Shown in pieces: positions 42,010-51,338 of a DNA stretch of 64,000 nucleotides. The position numbers were made by a program, and so were the translations under genes. Positions within the stretch are counted from its first letter, which is position 1, and each line of letters opens with the position of its first letter. Below the pieces are notes generated by a model that searched no databases, was not told the DNA's origin, and saw only the letters and a list, made by a program, of their open reading frames with translations. Origin of the DNA: JALZUV01 sp963837025. GTDB taxonomy: Bacteria; Pseudomonadota; Alphaproteobacteria; Rickettsiales; JALZUV01. The stretch covers positions 682,001-746,000 of the forward strand of contig CAWILT010000002.1 of the NCBI GenBank assembly GCA_963837025.1. The letters are read 5' to 3'.

Positions 42010-43674
42010 ATGACACAGATTGATTTGGGCAATATCCGCATAAACTGGCGCGGAGCCTATAACAGCGCTGGTAATTACGTGCGCCATGATGCCGTTTCCT
42101 ATCAGGGTTCAAGCTATATCGCCAAGCGTACTGTTTCAGCCGTTACACCCGTTCAAGGGGATGATTGGGATTTGATGGCAGCCGGTACGGATCAGCTTTC
42201 CCAAGAAGGTGATCTGCTGATCCATAATGGCGCAATTCCTGTTCGTCTTGCCAGAGGCAATAATGCTCAAGTCTTGCAGATGGTGGACAATCAACCTGCT
42301 TGGCGGGATCAATCTCTTGATCCATCCCGCCGTGTGTGGAAGCTCGCCAAGGTCAATGGTCTAGGCGGCTGGTACACGCGTGTTTATCTCATGGCTGATG
42401 GCACGATCAAAGCCTGTGGCTATGGTGGGAATTATTCTAATGGGGATTCAAATGGCTCTCATGTTTATACGCCAAAGCGTGTGGCAACGGATAATCCTGA
42501 TGTGCGCTTTGTCGATGTGTTCTCAGGCGGCATGCAGCATTATGCCTTAACCGCCGATGGTGAAGTCTGGTCATGGGGGTTTAACAATTACGGACAGCTA
42601 GGACATGGCAATACCATTAATTTGGCGGTGGCCAAGCGTATTGAGTATTTTGTTCAAAACAATATCCAGATCGCCAAAGTTATCCCCGGTCGCCCGAATT
42701 ATTACGATCATGCCTGCGCTTATTTCTTAACGACCGATGGGCGGGTTTATGCCTGCGGGATTAACAGTAACGGTAATCTAGGAAATGGTACATCCGCCAA
42801 TCAATATACGCCCATTCGCTGTGGGGCATTGACCAATATTATTGATGTCGCGACTTCTGGTTTGCCGCATACGACATATGCTGTTCAAGATAACGGCTCA
42901 CTCTGGGTCTGGGGCTATAATGGTTATGGACAACTTGGCCTAGGGGATACGACCAATCGGGAAACTCCCATTCTGCATCCCGCCTTTAATAATGTGATCA
43001 AAGCCTTGCCATCTTGCGGGTATAACACCGCTGGCTCTGGCCCAACAGGTTCCGGTCTTGTTTTGTTAAGTGATGGCACATTGTGGAGCGCTGGTTTTAA
43101 TGGCAATGGCGAGCTGGGCTTGGGTGATACAACGCAACGGACAAGTTTCACCCAAATCGCTCTACCTGCTGTTACCTTCACGGATATTTTTGTGGGTGAT
43201 GGTCGTTATGCCAGCGGTGGCGGCATTACTGATCAAGGTGAAGTTTACCTGTGGGGTTATAACGGTTACGGCCAGTTGGGAACGGGGAATTCAACCAACC
43301 AACTCTCCCCGCAAAAACCAGCAGGAAGTTTTCAAGGCAATGTGACCAAGGCCGCCTTTGGCGGTGGATGCAGCTATGAGGGCTGTATTTTGCAAGCAGG
43401 TAACACACTCTGGGGCGCTGGGTATTCCGGCAATGCCAATCTGGGGATTAACAGCTTTGCCGCTACCAATAACACATTTCAACGTGTGCTTGGGCAATCT
43501 GGTGTGATCGAGGACTGGAATTGCTATGGGCAAGGCACAGCCTCATGGGGGCTTGGGGTTTTGTATGACGACGGGCGCGTGGATGCTTGTGGTGACAATA
43601 ACTCCTACGGCGAAACAGGCACACAAGTCGGCAATCTGCATGATGTCGCCACATTAACTAATGTCATTTTCTAG
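42010..43674 (+). CDS. RCC1-repeat fibre-like tail protein
   Basis: 554 residues. Residues 1-60 look like a chitin-binding CBM5/12-type module (WRGAYNSAGNYVRHDAVSYQGSSYIAKR). From about 110 on stand seven RCC1-like blades: GEVWSWGFNNYGQLGHGN, GRVYACGINSNGNLGNGT, GSLWVWGYNGYGQLGLGD, GTLWSAGFNGNGELGLGD, GEVYLWGYNGYGQLGTGN and two weaker ones. They should close into a beta-propeller. In the tail module this is a likely receptor-binding protein. Confidence 0.75.
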   Translation: MTQIDLGNIRINWRGAYNSAGNYVRHDAVSYQGSSYIAKRTVSAVTPVQGDDWDLMAAGTDQLSQEGDLLIHNGAIPVRLARGNNAQVLQMVDNQPAWRDQSLDPSRRVWKLAKVNGLGGWYTRVYLMADGTIKACGYGGNYSNGDSNGSHVYTPKRVATDNPDVRFVDVFSGGMQHYALTADGEVWSWGFNNYGQLGHGNTINLAVAKRIEYFVQNNIQIAKVIPGRPNYYDHACAYFLTTDGRVYACGINSNGNLGNGTSANQYTPIRCGALTNIIDVATSGLPHTTYAVQDNGSLWVWGYNGYGQLGLGDTTNRETPILHPAFNNVIKALPSCGYNTAGSGPTGSGLVLLSDGTLWSAGFNGNGELGLGDTTQRTSFTQIALPAVTFTDIFVGDGRYASGGGITDQGEVYLWGYNGYGQLGTGNSTNQLSPQKPAGSFQGNVTKAAFGGGCSYEGCILQAGNTLWGAGYSGNANLGINSFAATNNTFQRVLGQSGVIEDWNCYGQGTASWGLGVLYDDGRVDACGDNNSYGETGTQVGNLHDVATLTNVIF

Positions 43675-43683
43675 GAGGCTTTT

Positions 43684-44142
43684 ATGAATCTCAAATCTTA
43701 TTTGCAGACCCGCGCGCCAGTTTTTACCGAAAGTGAAATCGCACCCATTCATCTGGCTGATCTGAACGGACGCCATTATTACGCTTTTGCCGAGGATGTC
43801 ACCCCACCATCGGGTGGCAAGGCTGTGCCTGATAACAAGCTGAAGGACGTTATTTCAAACAGCCAGTTGATCCGCCAGATCAAGGAAGAAGCCGGACGAC
43901 GCATCACCGATATTGCGCCCATGTGGAAACAGCAAAATGCGCTGGCTGATTTATATCTGTTGGGAGATCGCACAGATTTGACGGACGCAGAACAGGAAAC
44001 CCTCACCAAAGCGCAAGATTTACTGGCGCAGGTGCAAGTTCTGCGTGAGCGTTCTAACGCCATCGAAGCCTCATTCCTGAACGGTGTGGCGGTGGATTAT
44101 CTGACCGATAAAGCATGGGAGGATGAGCCTCATGCCGAATAA
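43684..44142 (+). CDS. Hypothetical tail gene product
   Basis: 152 residues: a short beta start (LKSYLQTRAPVFTESEIAPIHLADLNGRHYYAFAEDV) and a helical rest (IRQIKEEAGRRITDIAPMWKQQNALADLYLLGDRT). It may be a chaperone or attachment protein for the fibre encoded just before. Its end overlaps the next gene. Confidence 0.6.
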   Translation: MNLKSYLQTRAPVFTESEIAPIHLADLNGRHYYAFAEDVTPPSGGKAVPDNKLKDVISNSQLIRQIKEEAGRRITDIAPMWKQQNALADLYLLGDRTDLTDAEQETLTKAQDLLAQVQVLRERSNAIEASFLNGVAVDYLTDKAWEDEPHAE

Positions 44143-44674
44143 TGCTTTATCAGAAGCCTTGCGTGAGGCCTATGCCTCTGCGCCCAGTGATGTCGTAATT
44201 TTACACACGCTGGAGCTGCGCCATCCGTCCTTTATCGATGATGATGACCAGCCGATGGCCATTCGGGTGGTGCGGGACAATCAGAATTTGACCGCCCGCA
44301 TGGAGGCAACAGCTCCATTAAATGCCGGTGAAAAGGTGGAGTTTATCGCCATGGGGTTTGATTTAGAATTACCGCCTGTTGATACTGCGCCTGTGCCAGA
44401 AATTTCCATCACGCTGGATAATGTCAGCCGTGAAATTGTGACGCATTTAGATCGTGCTGCGGAAAGTCAGGACAAAATCGAAATCACTTATCGCCCGTAT
44501 TTATCGGATGATTTGGAAGGGCCGCAAATAGACCCGCCATTTACGTTAGTGTTGACGGAAGTCAGTGCCGATGCCTCCCGCGTCACCGGCAAAGCCCGCA
44601 TGCTTGATGTCGGGAATAAAGCTTTTCCGTCGGAAACATATAACGCTTTACGTTTTGCAGGGCTGACGCGATGA
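44132..44674 (+). CDS. DUF1833 family phage tail protein
   Basis: 180 residues from the ATG at 44132 (GGGAGG nine bases upstream). NALSEALREAYASAPSDVVILHTLELRHPSF, EKVEFIAMGFDLELPP, ISITLDNVSREIVTHLDRAAES and YRPYLSDDLEGPQIDPPFTL are the DUF1833 pattern. In related phages it is followed by the NlpC/P60 peptidase, as here. Stop overlaps the next start (ATGA). Confidence 0.85.
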   Translation: MPNNALSEALREAYASAPSDVVILHTLELRHPSFIDDDDQPMAIRVVRDNQNLTARMEATAPLNAGEKVEFIAMGFDLELPPVDTAPVPEISITLDNVSREIVTHLDRAAESQDKIEITYRPYLSDDLEGPQIDPPFTLVLTEVSADASRVTGKARMLDVGNKAFPSETYNALRFAGLTR

Positions 44675-44799
44675 CACATTGGGCAACAGACTATATCGGC
44701 AAGCCATGGGTTGTCGCATCGGACGGTCCTGAGGCGTATGACTGCTGGGGCTTGGTGGTGGCAATCCATAACCCAGCAAGGCGGCACATATGCTCGTAA
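44671..44799 (+). pseudogene. NlpC/P60 (C40) tail peptidase, truncated (K-like)
   Basis: Only 42 codons: THWATDYIGKPWVVASDGPEAYDCWGLV holds the catalytic Cys in YDCWGLV, but the His and polar residues of the C40 triad are gone. At about 44757-44775 the sequence runs into a serine recombinase fragment on the other strand. It marks the broken right end of the prophage; lambda I and J homologues are missing. Confidence 0.8.
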
Positions 44800-45089
44800 T
44801 GAGCGCTTTCATCGGTGCGCTGGAAACGCCCCCATCTGGAAACGTCATAAACAAGCAATAATGAAAAATCGAGCTCAGCTTCTCTGTTCTTAACGTCAGA
44901 AATCAGCTTTTGAAAAGAATTGCGTCCCGTGGCCACAACACCGCTTTTACCCTCATCAGCGTAGGCGCGAACAATCTCAATGCCGTTATTATCGGCATAA
45001 TTGCGTATGAGCTTTTCTTGAATTTCTGTTGAGCATTCCTGCCTTGGGTCTGACATCCGTAAATACATCGCTGCTTTACGCCCAGCCAT
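44775..45089 (-). pseudogene. N-terminal fragment of a second serine recombinase
   Basis: From ATG 45089: MAGRKAAMYLRMSDPRQECSTEIQEKL (catalytic Ser in the RMS context), DEGKSGVVATGRNSFQKLI, LLLVYDVSRWGRFQ and YEHMCRLAG, then the sequence is lost at the junction with the truncated peptidase. About 105 residues remain of more than 450. It differs clearly from the recombinase at 16750 and so comes from another element. Confidence 0.8.
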
Positions 45090-45162
45090 GTTGAGATTCC
45101 AGTTTTTTCTACTGTCGTTATGCACGTTTTTATTCCCGCCATTAAATAAATCATAGCTCTCC

Positions 45163-45186
45163 CTCTCGGTCTTTTTAGGCCGAGAG
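45163..45186. promoter_or_regulatory. Palindrome between divergent recombinase fragment and HTH gene
   Basis: CTCTCGG (45163-45169) and CCGAGAG (45180-45186) form a dyad around a 10-base centre in the divergent intergenic region. A possible operator of the HTH protein. Confidence 0.4.
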
Positions 45187-45229
45187 CCGAAAATTGTTCT
45201 CTTCACATTGTAAAGAAAGGAACAATTCA

Positions 45230-45808
45230 ATGTCATTAATGGAAAACGGGTCAAATGGCTCAACTAAACACAAGAAGTATATCGTTACGCAGATTGCCAA
45301 AATATTGCGGGAGGATTATAAAAGTTCAGGGTCAGCAATAAAGTGGATCGCCCGTCATACTGGGGCATCTGAACATGCAGTGCGAAACTGGTATGACGCA
45401 GCAAGAGAGCCAAGCATCGAGAATTTCATTTCGTTGACTAAAGCATCTCCTAGGCTGATCCAATGGTTTTTAAGCCAAGTAGGGAGAGAAGATTTAGCTC
45501 ACCTGATACATAAACAAAATCAGGCTGGAAAATCATCTGTCATAATGCATGGCGTGCATTTAGATCGTCTCATTTTTGAGACAAACCACCCAAGCCAGAC
45601 ACTGATAAAAATGCAAAAATTAACGCTCCGACAATTATGGTTTTATTCTGGAATAAAAGAAGGGCACAAGTTAAATCCCCATGATCTGATTTCAAATTTT
45701 GGCATTGGACGTGCAACTGCATATCGGGATATTAAAGAGCTGTGTGAACTCGGTCTTATCTGCAAAATCGGAAGTGATCGTAATGAATATTACACGGTCA
45801 TGGTATAA
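45230..45808 (+). CDS. HTH regulator of a mobile element
   Basis: 192 residues from the ATG at 45230 (AAAGGA upstream). The N-terminal part has an XRE-like helix-turn-helix (SAIKWIARHTGASEHAVRNWYDAAREPSIENFISLTKASPRLI). The C-terminal part holds a second DNA-binding-like segment (NPHDLISNFGIGRATAYRDIKELCELGLICKIG). It is divergent from the recombinase fragment and probably belongs with that older element. Confidence 0.65.
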   Translation: MSLMENGSNGSTKHKKYIVTQIAKILREDYKSSGSAIKWIARHTGASEHAVRNWYDAAREPSIENFISLTKASPRLIQWFLSQVGREDLAHLIHKQNQAGKSSVIMHGVHLDRLIFETNHPSQTLIKMQKLTLRQLWFYSGIKEGHKLNPHDLISNFGIGRATAYRDIKELCELGLICKIGSDRNEYYTVMV

Positions 45809-46053
45809 ACAATAACGCTGGAAAGGGTGCTCTCAATTCGTAATCATTTAGAGTGTTCGTTTCGGTGTAACGCATACACAACCATTTCAACTAATATTTA
45901 GATTGCTTTGCTGCTTGAGATAGAGTGATTTAAGCCACTTTAAGCTAATACAAGAAGTGGTCAGTTAAGCACAGTTAGTATTCCAAGTAACATGCTATGG
46001 GAAAAAATAAAAAATTTAATACTTTTTTAAACACATTTTTATATATTCATAAT

Positions 46054-46860
46054 ATGAAATATGGTTTTACACTACTTGAACTTTCAATAGTTTTAGTAAT
46101 CATCGGTTTAATAATTGGAGGGGTAGTAGCCGGAAGCTCTTTAATTGAAGCTGCCAAGGTAAACTCTCAAGTTGCGCAAATTAACAAACTTGATGTTGGT
46201 GTTGTAGCATTTAAACTGAAATATAATGGACTGCCAGGTGATTTAAAGAACGCAGTACAATACCAAATTCATGGTGGTTCGCATTGCAATGACCAAAATG
46301 GTAATGGCGATGGAGTAATAGCATATGTTGGACAAAGTTCTCCTGGCATTTTTGAAGGTGAGCCATTAGCATTTAATGCTCAACTCAATCGCAGCAAAAT
46401 TGCGCCTGATATACCTTTTATTGCGAATTGTAGTGCCTCTGAATTGCAAATAGGTAAAGATTTTATTGAGAGTAAGATTAAAGACAACGTTGGAATAACT
46501 GCAGCTTCAATTAATGGTAAAAACGGATTTTATATAGGGCTCAATGGTGGATGTGATGGAACTGTAGGCGGTGCCACATGTTATAATTTATTTCGTTATA
46601 CATATAAAAACGGTGTTTCTAGACAACATAGTATTAATCCATCACAAAGTTATATTCTTGATGTAAAGATGGATGATGGCATGCCTAATTTAGGTAGAGT
46701 TAAAGCTGCTGTATTTGGTTCATCAAACACTTTAGTTTTGCAATCCGGTGATGGAAGCGATTGTCTCAAAAATGCAATTAGCGGGCAAATTAACGACAGA
46801 GTCTACAATGTAAGCAACATTTCAGACACTTGCAATTTATGGATTGATGCGGGTTTTTAA
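46054..46860 (+). CDS. Pilin-like protein (second copy)
   Basis: 268 residues from ATG 46054, giving a short leader MKYG before FTLLELSIVLVIIGLIIGG; an upstream ATG (45997) would give a longer leader. The mature part has FKLKYNGLPGDLKNAVQY, a CNDQNGNGDG segment and two or more cysteine pairs. It is very AT-rich. The 200 bases before it and the 257 bases after it hold no recognisable gene. It borders the mobile region. Confidence 0.8.
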   Translation: MKYGFTLLELSIVLVIIGLIIGGVVAGSSLIEAAKVNSQVAQINKLDVGVVAFKLKYNGLPGDLKNAVQYQIHGGSHCNDQNGNGDGVIAYVGQSSPGIFEGEPLAFNAQLNRSKIAPDIPFIANCSASELQIGKDFIESKIKDNVGITAASINGKNGFYIGLNGGCDGTVGGATCYNLFRYTYKNGVSRQHSINPSQSYILDVKMDDGMPNLGRVKAAVFGSSNTLVLQSGDGSDCLKNAISGQINDRVYNVSNISDTCNLWIDAGF

Positions 46861-47117
46861 AATTGGAAAATATTTATTAAATATACTCTAAATGCAAATA
46901 AAGTAAAAAAATAATCTGCCTAGTAACTATAAGATTTTAACCTCTTGAATGTAGTATTCTAAAGTAAACAAACCTTCAATAAAATTTTAAGTATAGAAAA
47001 TATATTATTGCTCTGCAAAATCACAACACTATTTTTATTGCTTGGAATTGGGTGTGATGCGGTTTATAACGCCTTATCAATCAAACCGTTAGTCTGTTTT
47101 GAGAAAGAAAAGATAAT

Positions 47118-47943
47118 ATGGGCGTTTCAAAGCTATTTCCTAAAATGGTTGGTGGGTTTTTAAAGATGTTCCCGCACGATTATGCAACCAAAATTGCGCG
47201 TAATGTGCGCCATGAATTACACCCCTATCGCAAGGAATTACAGCATTTTACGTCCCCGCGTGGCAATATTTATGTATCGGGCGTTCGCCGTTCGCTCAAT
47301 ATGGATAATGATCTTACCCAATTCGAGCCGGAAACTATCCGCTGGATTGATACCCATTTCAAGGGTGGCGATTGCGTGTGGGATATTGGCGCAAATGTAG
47401 GCTTATATTCAAGCTATATCGTAAAAATTCCCGATATTACGCTCATATCTTTCGAGCCCCACTCGGCTACCCACACCGATTTATTTGAGAATGTAATGCA
47501 GAATAATGAAGCAGGTAATAAAAATAATTTTTCCTTTAAATATGGCGCTGGGTTCAGATGAACGTATTATTGGCATGCCGATTGATTCGCTTGAATCAGG
47601 CTATACCAGCTCTACTTTCTCAAAGAGAATTTATGCTGCAAACCAGATGACGCAACCGGTACTCACCATGTCAGGCGACACATTCTCGCACATGTATCAG
47701 CAAGCTCCAACCCATATTAAAATTGATGTAGATGGAGCTGAAATTGATGTGCTTAAAGGCTTAACAGAAGTGTTCAAAACGACGGCTACTTTATTAATAG
47801 AGGTGGAAGATGATTTGGTGGAGCAGTTTGATGCAATTATGCAAGAATATATTTTACCTTCGGGCCTCATATTATGCCCCATACGAGAGCCGCATTCAAA
47901 ACGTATGAAATTCTTTTCGCAAAATAAAACGGACAGCCTTTAA
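47118..47943 (+). pseudogene. FkbM-family methyltransferase, one frameshift
   Basis: The first part (from 47118) has the SAM motif CVWDIGANVGLYSSYIV and LISFEPHSATHTDLFENV. The second (open frame up to 47943) has SGDTFSHMYQQAPTHIKIDVDGAEIDVLKGL, the FkbM core. They join by a single-base shift in an A/T-rich run near 47520-47550. Corrected length is about 275 residues. It modifies a sugar or lipid in other bacteria; the substrate here is unknown. The stop overlaps the rlmD-like start. Confidence 0.8.
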
Positions 47944-49232
47944 TGGCAGAAACTTCCGCGCCGAATTTACGGGTAAAAATCGGACGGTTATCGCATATGG
48001 CGGAGGGCATAGCAGTAGTAAATGGCCAAACGCAGTTTGTATCGCGCACATGCCCTGATGAAGAAGTCGAGATTAAGTTGCATCACGGTAAAGCTACTTT
48101 AGAACGCGTGATTACCGCATCGCCCCAGCGCAAACCAGCCGACTGCATCCATTATCATGCGTGCGGTGGTTGTAGTTTACAGCATTTAAACGAGGCGGCT
48201 TATAACACATTTAAGCGCGATGTGGTGCGCGATAAATTGCGTGAATTAGACTGCGATGATGCTGTATTACAGCCCACTATAAAGGGCGCATATCATACGC
48301 GCCGTCGTGCAGAATTTAAATTAGTAAAACAAAAAGGCACGTTGCTGCTAGGTTTTTATCAGGCGCAAAGCCACCAGATTGTTGATATTGAGCAATGCCT
48401 TACTATTGCGCCCTTAATGCTTGAGGCAATACATGCGCTTAAGCCATATTTACTCACCTTAAAAAAGCCAGCGCGGATTGAATCTATTTCGGTAACGCAT
48501 TTGCCCAATGGGCTTGATGTAAACATGCATGTCAAACAACCGCTTTTGCCGCAAGATCGTGAAAAACTAACCGCTCATGCCGCCGCGCAAAAATGGGTGC
48601 GATTGATTGAGCAATTTTCAGAAGATAATATTGTTACGCCGCTTTATGACACAAACCAAGCGAGCATTCATTTCGGCGATAGTCGTGTCGACTTGCCCCC
48701 TAATGCGTTTCTACAAGCGACTGCCCACGGGCAAGAGGCTATCACGCAATTGGTGCTGGATTATTTGCGCGATGCCCGTCACGTGGTGGATTTATATGCG
48801 GGCTGTGGCACCTATAGCTTTGCACTTATGGCAGAAGGTAAAACCATTAGCGCATATGAGGGTGAAAATGCCATGGTTGCCGCCTTTCATAATGCATTGC
48901 ATCGCAATAATTTAGATATGCAGCACCACGTGCATTGCCGCGATTTATATTTAAATCCCCTCACAATCAAAGAATTAATGCCTTATGATGCGGTGGTAAT
49001 CAATCCGCCACGAAATGGCGCATTGCCTCAAGTGAAGCAATTGGCGCATAGCGAGGCTAATCGCATCGTTATGGTATCGTGCAACCCGCAAACCTTTGCA
49101 CGCGACGCGCAACATCTAATCCAGTACGGATTCGCGCTCGCATCCGTTACGCCAATTGACCAATTCTACCAAACACCCCATCTTGAATTAGTGGCTTGTT
49201 TTGAGAAGTTACCGCTTTTATTTCACCCTTAA
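47943..49232 (+). CDS. rlmD: 23S rRNA (uracil-5-)-methyltransferase RlmD family
   Basis: 429 residues. An N-terminal TRAM-like domain, then Fe-S cysteines in DCIHYHACGGCSLQHL, the SAM site VVDLYAGCGTYSFAL, NPPRNGAL and the catalytic Cys in VMVSCNPQTFARD. This is the TrmA/RlmC/RlmD group; alphaproteobacterial members of this type modify U1939 or U747 of 23S rRNA, so the exact position is not certain. Confidence 0.85.
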   Translation: MAETSAPNLRVKIGRLSHMAEGIAVVNGQTQFVSRTCPDEEVEIKLHHGKATLERVITASPQRKPADCIHYHACGGCSLQHLNEAAYNTFKRDVVRDKLRELDCDDAVLQPTIKGAYHTRRRAEFKLVKQKGTLLLGFYQAQSHQIVDIEQCLTIAPLMLEAIHALKPYLLTLKKPARIESISVTHLPNGLDVNMHVKQPLLPQDREKLTAHAAAQKWVRLIEQFSEDNIVTPLYDTNQASIHFGDSRVDLPPNAFLQATAHGQEAITQLVLDYLRDARHVVDLYAGCGTYSFALMAEGKTISAYEGENAMVAAFHNALHRNNLDMQHHVHCRDLYLNPLTIKELMPYDAVVINPPRNGALPQVKQLAHSEANRIVMVSCNPQTFARDAQHLIQYGFALASVTPIDQFYQTPHLELVACFEKLPLLFHP

Positions 49233-49249
49233 ACACGTAAGATGCGGCT

Positions 49250-51304
49250 ATGAAAATGCATCCATTCAATGCACTAATTTTGTTATTAGGGCTAGCTTTA
49301 TTAAGCTTAGCACAGCCACTGGCTGCTCAAGATGCATCCTTTAAAAGCAATTTGAAAAATTGGGAAAAAACGATTGATAATATTGATCGTAATGTGAATG
49401 CGGATAATCTTAATCAAGATGAAATTGATAATTACCGCGATGATTTGCGGGCAATTAAAAATCAAGCATCTGAGCAGATAAAGCAATCGCAATCTATTTT
49501 AGCAACTAAGCAAGGTTTGCTTAGTGCCTTAGGCAATGTGCCAGCAGAAGGCGATATTGAAGAGAACGCATATGTGCGTCAGGAGCGTAAATCGCTCAAT
49601 GATGAAATACGCGATATTGACTCGCGCATGAAACAATCGAATTTAATACAAAGCCGCGTGCAAAACTTACAAGATAGTTTAAATCGGAATCAATCATTTG
49701 AAAAACGGCAGGAATTATTTAGCCGCGATTTAACATTATATAGCTTTAATTTTATCCCAACCATTTACCAAGAACTTTCCGATTTAAAATCGTCAAGCAT
49801 TTGGTGGACGCCTATATTAACGGGCGCATCAGTTTTATTTTTTATGACATTAGCATATATTTTTCGGCCAAGTCTATTACGAGCGCTGGTTGAAAATATT
49901 CCGCTAGGCCATAGATTGCCCGCCTCAGCAACAATCATCTATATTGCGCTATTTAGTGCTATTATTTTAGCAATATTACGTTTTAAAGTTATTTCACAAC
50001 CGCTGCCCGATACTTTATTTTTAGTGCGTTTTGTAGCGTCATTGTTTTTGGCTATTAGTACCTTTTATTTACTAAAACGTGCTAAACAGAGTGAATCTCA
50101 GTTGGATGAAAGCACTCCAATAATGCTTAAGCGAATGCGCATATGGAGCGGTTTTATTACCCTTTTACAAATTGCAGCGGTATCAGCTATACCTTCTGCA
50201 TTATTTGGCTATGTAAATTTTGCACAATTTTTTGCATTTGCAAGTTTTATGACGCTTGCCAGCATCTCGCTCTTTTTCATCTTGCGATTGGCTGCAGAAT
50301 GGGTGCATAAACGGTTAAAAGGCACGCATACTCAAGCAAATCCGGATAATTTATCACCCTTAAGTGTATCGGTGGTTGAACCCATTTTTGCCATTGGCTG
50401 CTTAGCACTCGCCACGCATTTTTGGGGCTATGGCATTTACCGTGTAGGCCGCTGGGCAGAACAATATGAAGATGGCATTCCGATTGGAAATATAACGTTA
50501 AATGTAACGGATTTAATTACGGGCATCATCGTATTTGTGGTGTTTATTGCTTTAACACGGCTCATCCAATGGTTTATGGGTAGCCGCGTTTTTGTGCATA
50601 CCGCACTCAATAGCGGCGTTAAAGATGCCATTATTGCTTTAACGGGTTATGCGGGCATTACCATCGGCATCTTTGCGGGGCTTACCACCACTGGTTTAGA
50701 CATGTCCAATTTAGCTATTATCGCCGGTGCGCTTTCGGTGGGGATTGGTTTTGGCTTACAAGCCATTTTCAGCAATTTTGTATCTGGCTTAATCTTGTTT
50801 TTTGAGCGCCCCATTAAAGTGGGCGACTGGGTAATTGTTGGGCAAAATCAAGGCTTCGTGAAAAAAATTCGTGTGCGCTCAACCGAGATTGAGACCTTTC
50901 AAAACGCCTCCATCATGATTCCCAATTCACAATTTATCAGCGAAGCAGTCACCAACTGGACGTTAAATGATGCGGTTGGCCGCATCGAAGTGATTGTGGG
51001 CGTGGCCTACGGTTCCGATGTCGATAAAGTGCGCGATTTGATGGTGAAAATTGCCTCACAAAATAAAGACCTGCGTAAGCGCCCCGAGCCGCTTGTGCTG
51101 TTTAAAGATTTTGGCGATAGCGCGTTGATATTTGAATTACGCTGCTTCTTGAAAGACATTAAACTCACTGCCATCGTTGCAAGCGATTTGCGTTATGGCA
51201 TTGAAAAGGCTTTCCGCGAGCATCAAATCAGCATTCCATTCCCGCAGCGCGATTTGCATATTGTGCAATCGGTACCGTTTGAAGTAAAAAAACCGCGCTC
51301 TTAA
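49250..51304 (+). CDS. MscS-family mechanosensitive channel with periplasmic domain
   Basis: 684 residues. Signal peptide ending LAQPLAAQD, a coiled-coil periplasmic part (about 30-170), several membrane helices (about 180-450), then the MscS core: pore helix LAIIAGALSVGIGFGLQAIFSNFVSG, the beta domain FFERPIKVGDWVIVGQNQGFVKKIRVRSTEIETFQNASIMIPNSQFI and the C-terminal cytoplasmic domain. Like large MscK/YbdG-type channels, it releases osmolytes upon hypo-osmotic shock. It follows rlmD by 17 bases. Confidence 0.9.
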   Translation: MKMHPFNALILLLGLALLSLAQPLAAQDASFKSNLKNWEKTIDNIDRNVNADNLNQDEIDNYRDDLRAIKNQASEQIKQSQSILATKQGLLSALGNVPAEGDIEENAYVRQERKSLNDEIRDIDSRMKQSNLIQSRVQNLQDSLNRNQSFEKRQELFSRDLTLYSFNFIPTIYQELSDLKSSSIWWTPILTGASVLFFMTLAYIFRPSLLRALVENIPLGHRLPASATIIYIALFSAIILAILRFKVISQPLPDTLFLVRFVASLFLAISTFYLLKRAKQSESQLDESTPIMLKRMRIWSGFITLLQIAAVSAIPSALFGYVNFAQFFAFASFMTLASISLFFILRLAAEWVHKRLKGTHTQANPDNLSPLSVSVVEPIFAIGCLALATHFWGYGIYRVGRWAEQYEDGIPIGNITLNVTDLITGIIVFVVFIALTRLIQWFMGSRVFVHTALNSGVKDAIIALTGYAGITIGIFAGLTTTGLDMSNLAIIAGALSVGIGFGLQAIFSNFVSGLILFFERPIKVGDWVIVGQNQGFVKKIRVRSTEIETFQNASIMIPNSQFISEAVTNWTLNDAVGRIEVIVGVAYGSDVDKVRDLMVKIASQNKDLRKRPEPLVLFKDFGDSALIFELRCFLKDIKLTAIVASDLRYGIEKAFREHQISIPFPQRDLHIVQSVPFEVKKPRS

Positions 51305-51338
51305 CCTTTTAGTTACTTATTTGCGCTATCGTTAAACT

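Noticed and set aside
42500..43600. Repeats in the 42.5-43.6 kb region as a CRISPR-like or satellite array
   Set aside because: They follow the reading frame and encode RCC1 blades. No CRISPR repeat or cas gene was seen anywhere.
47506..47943. Second half of the FkbM gene as a separate gene
   Set aside because: It lacks the SAM-binding part and continues the first half directly; one base shift joins them.
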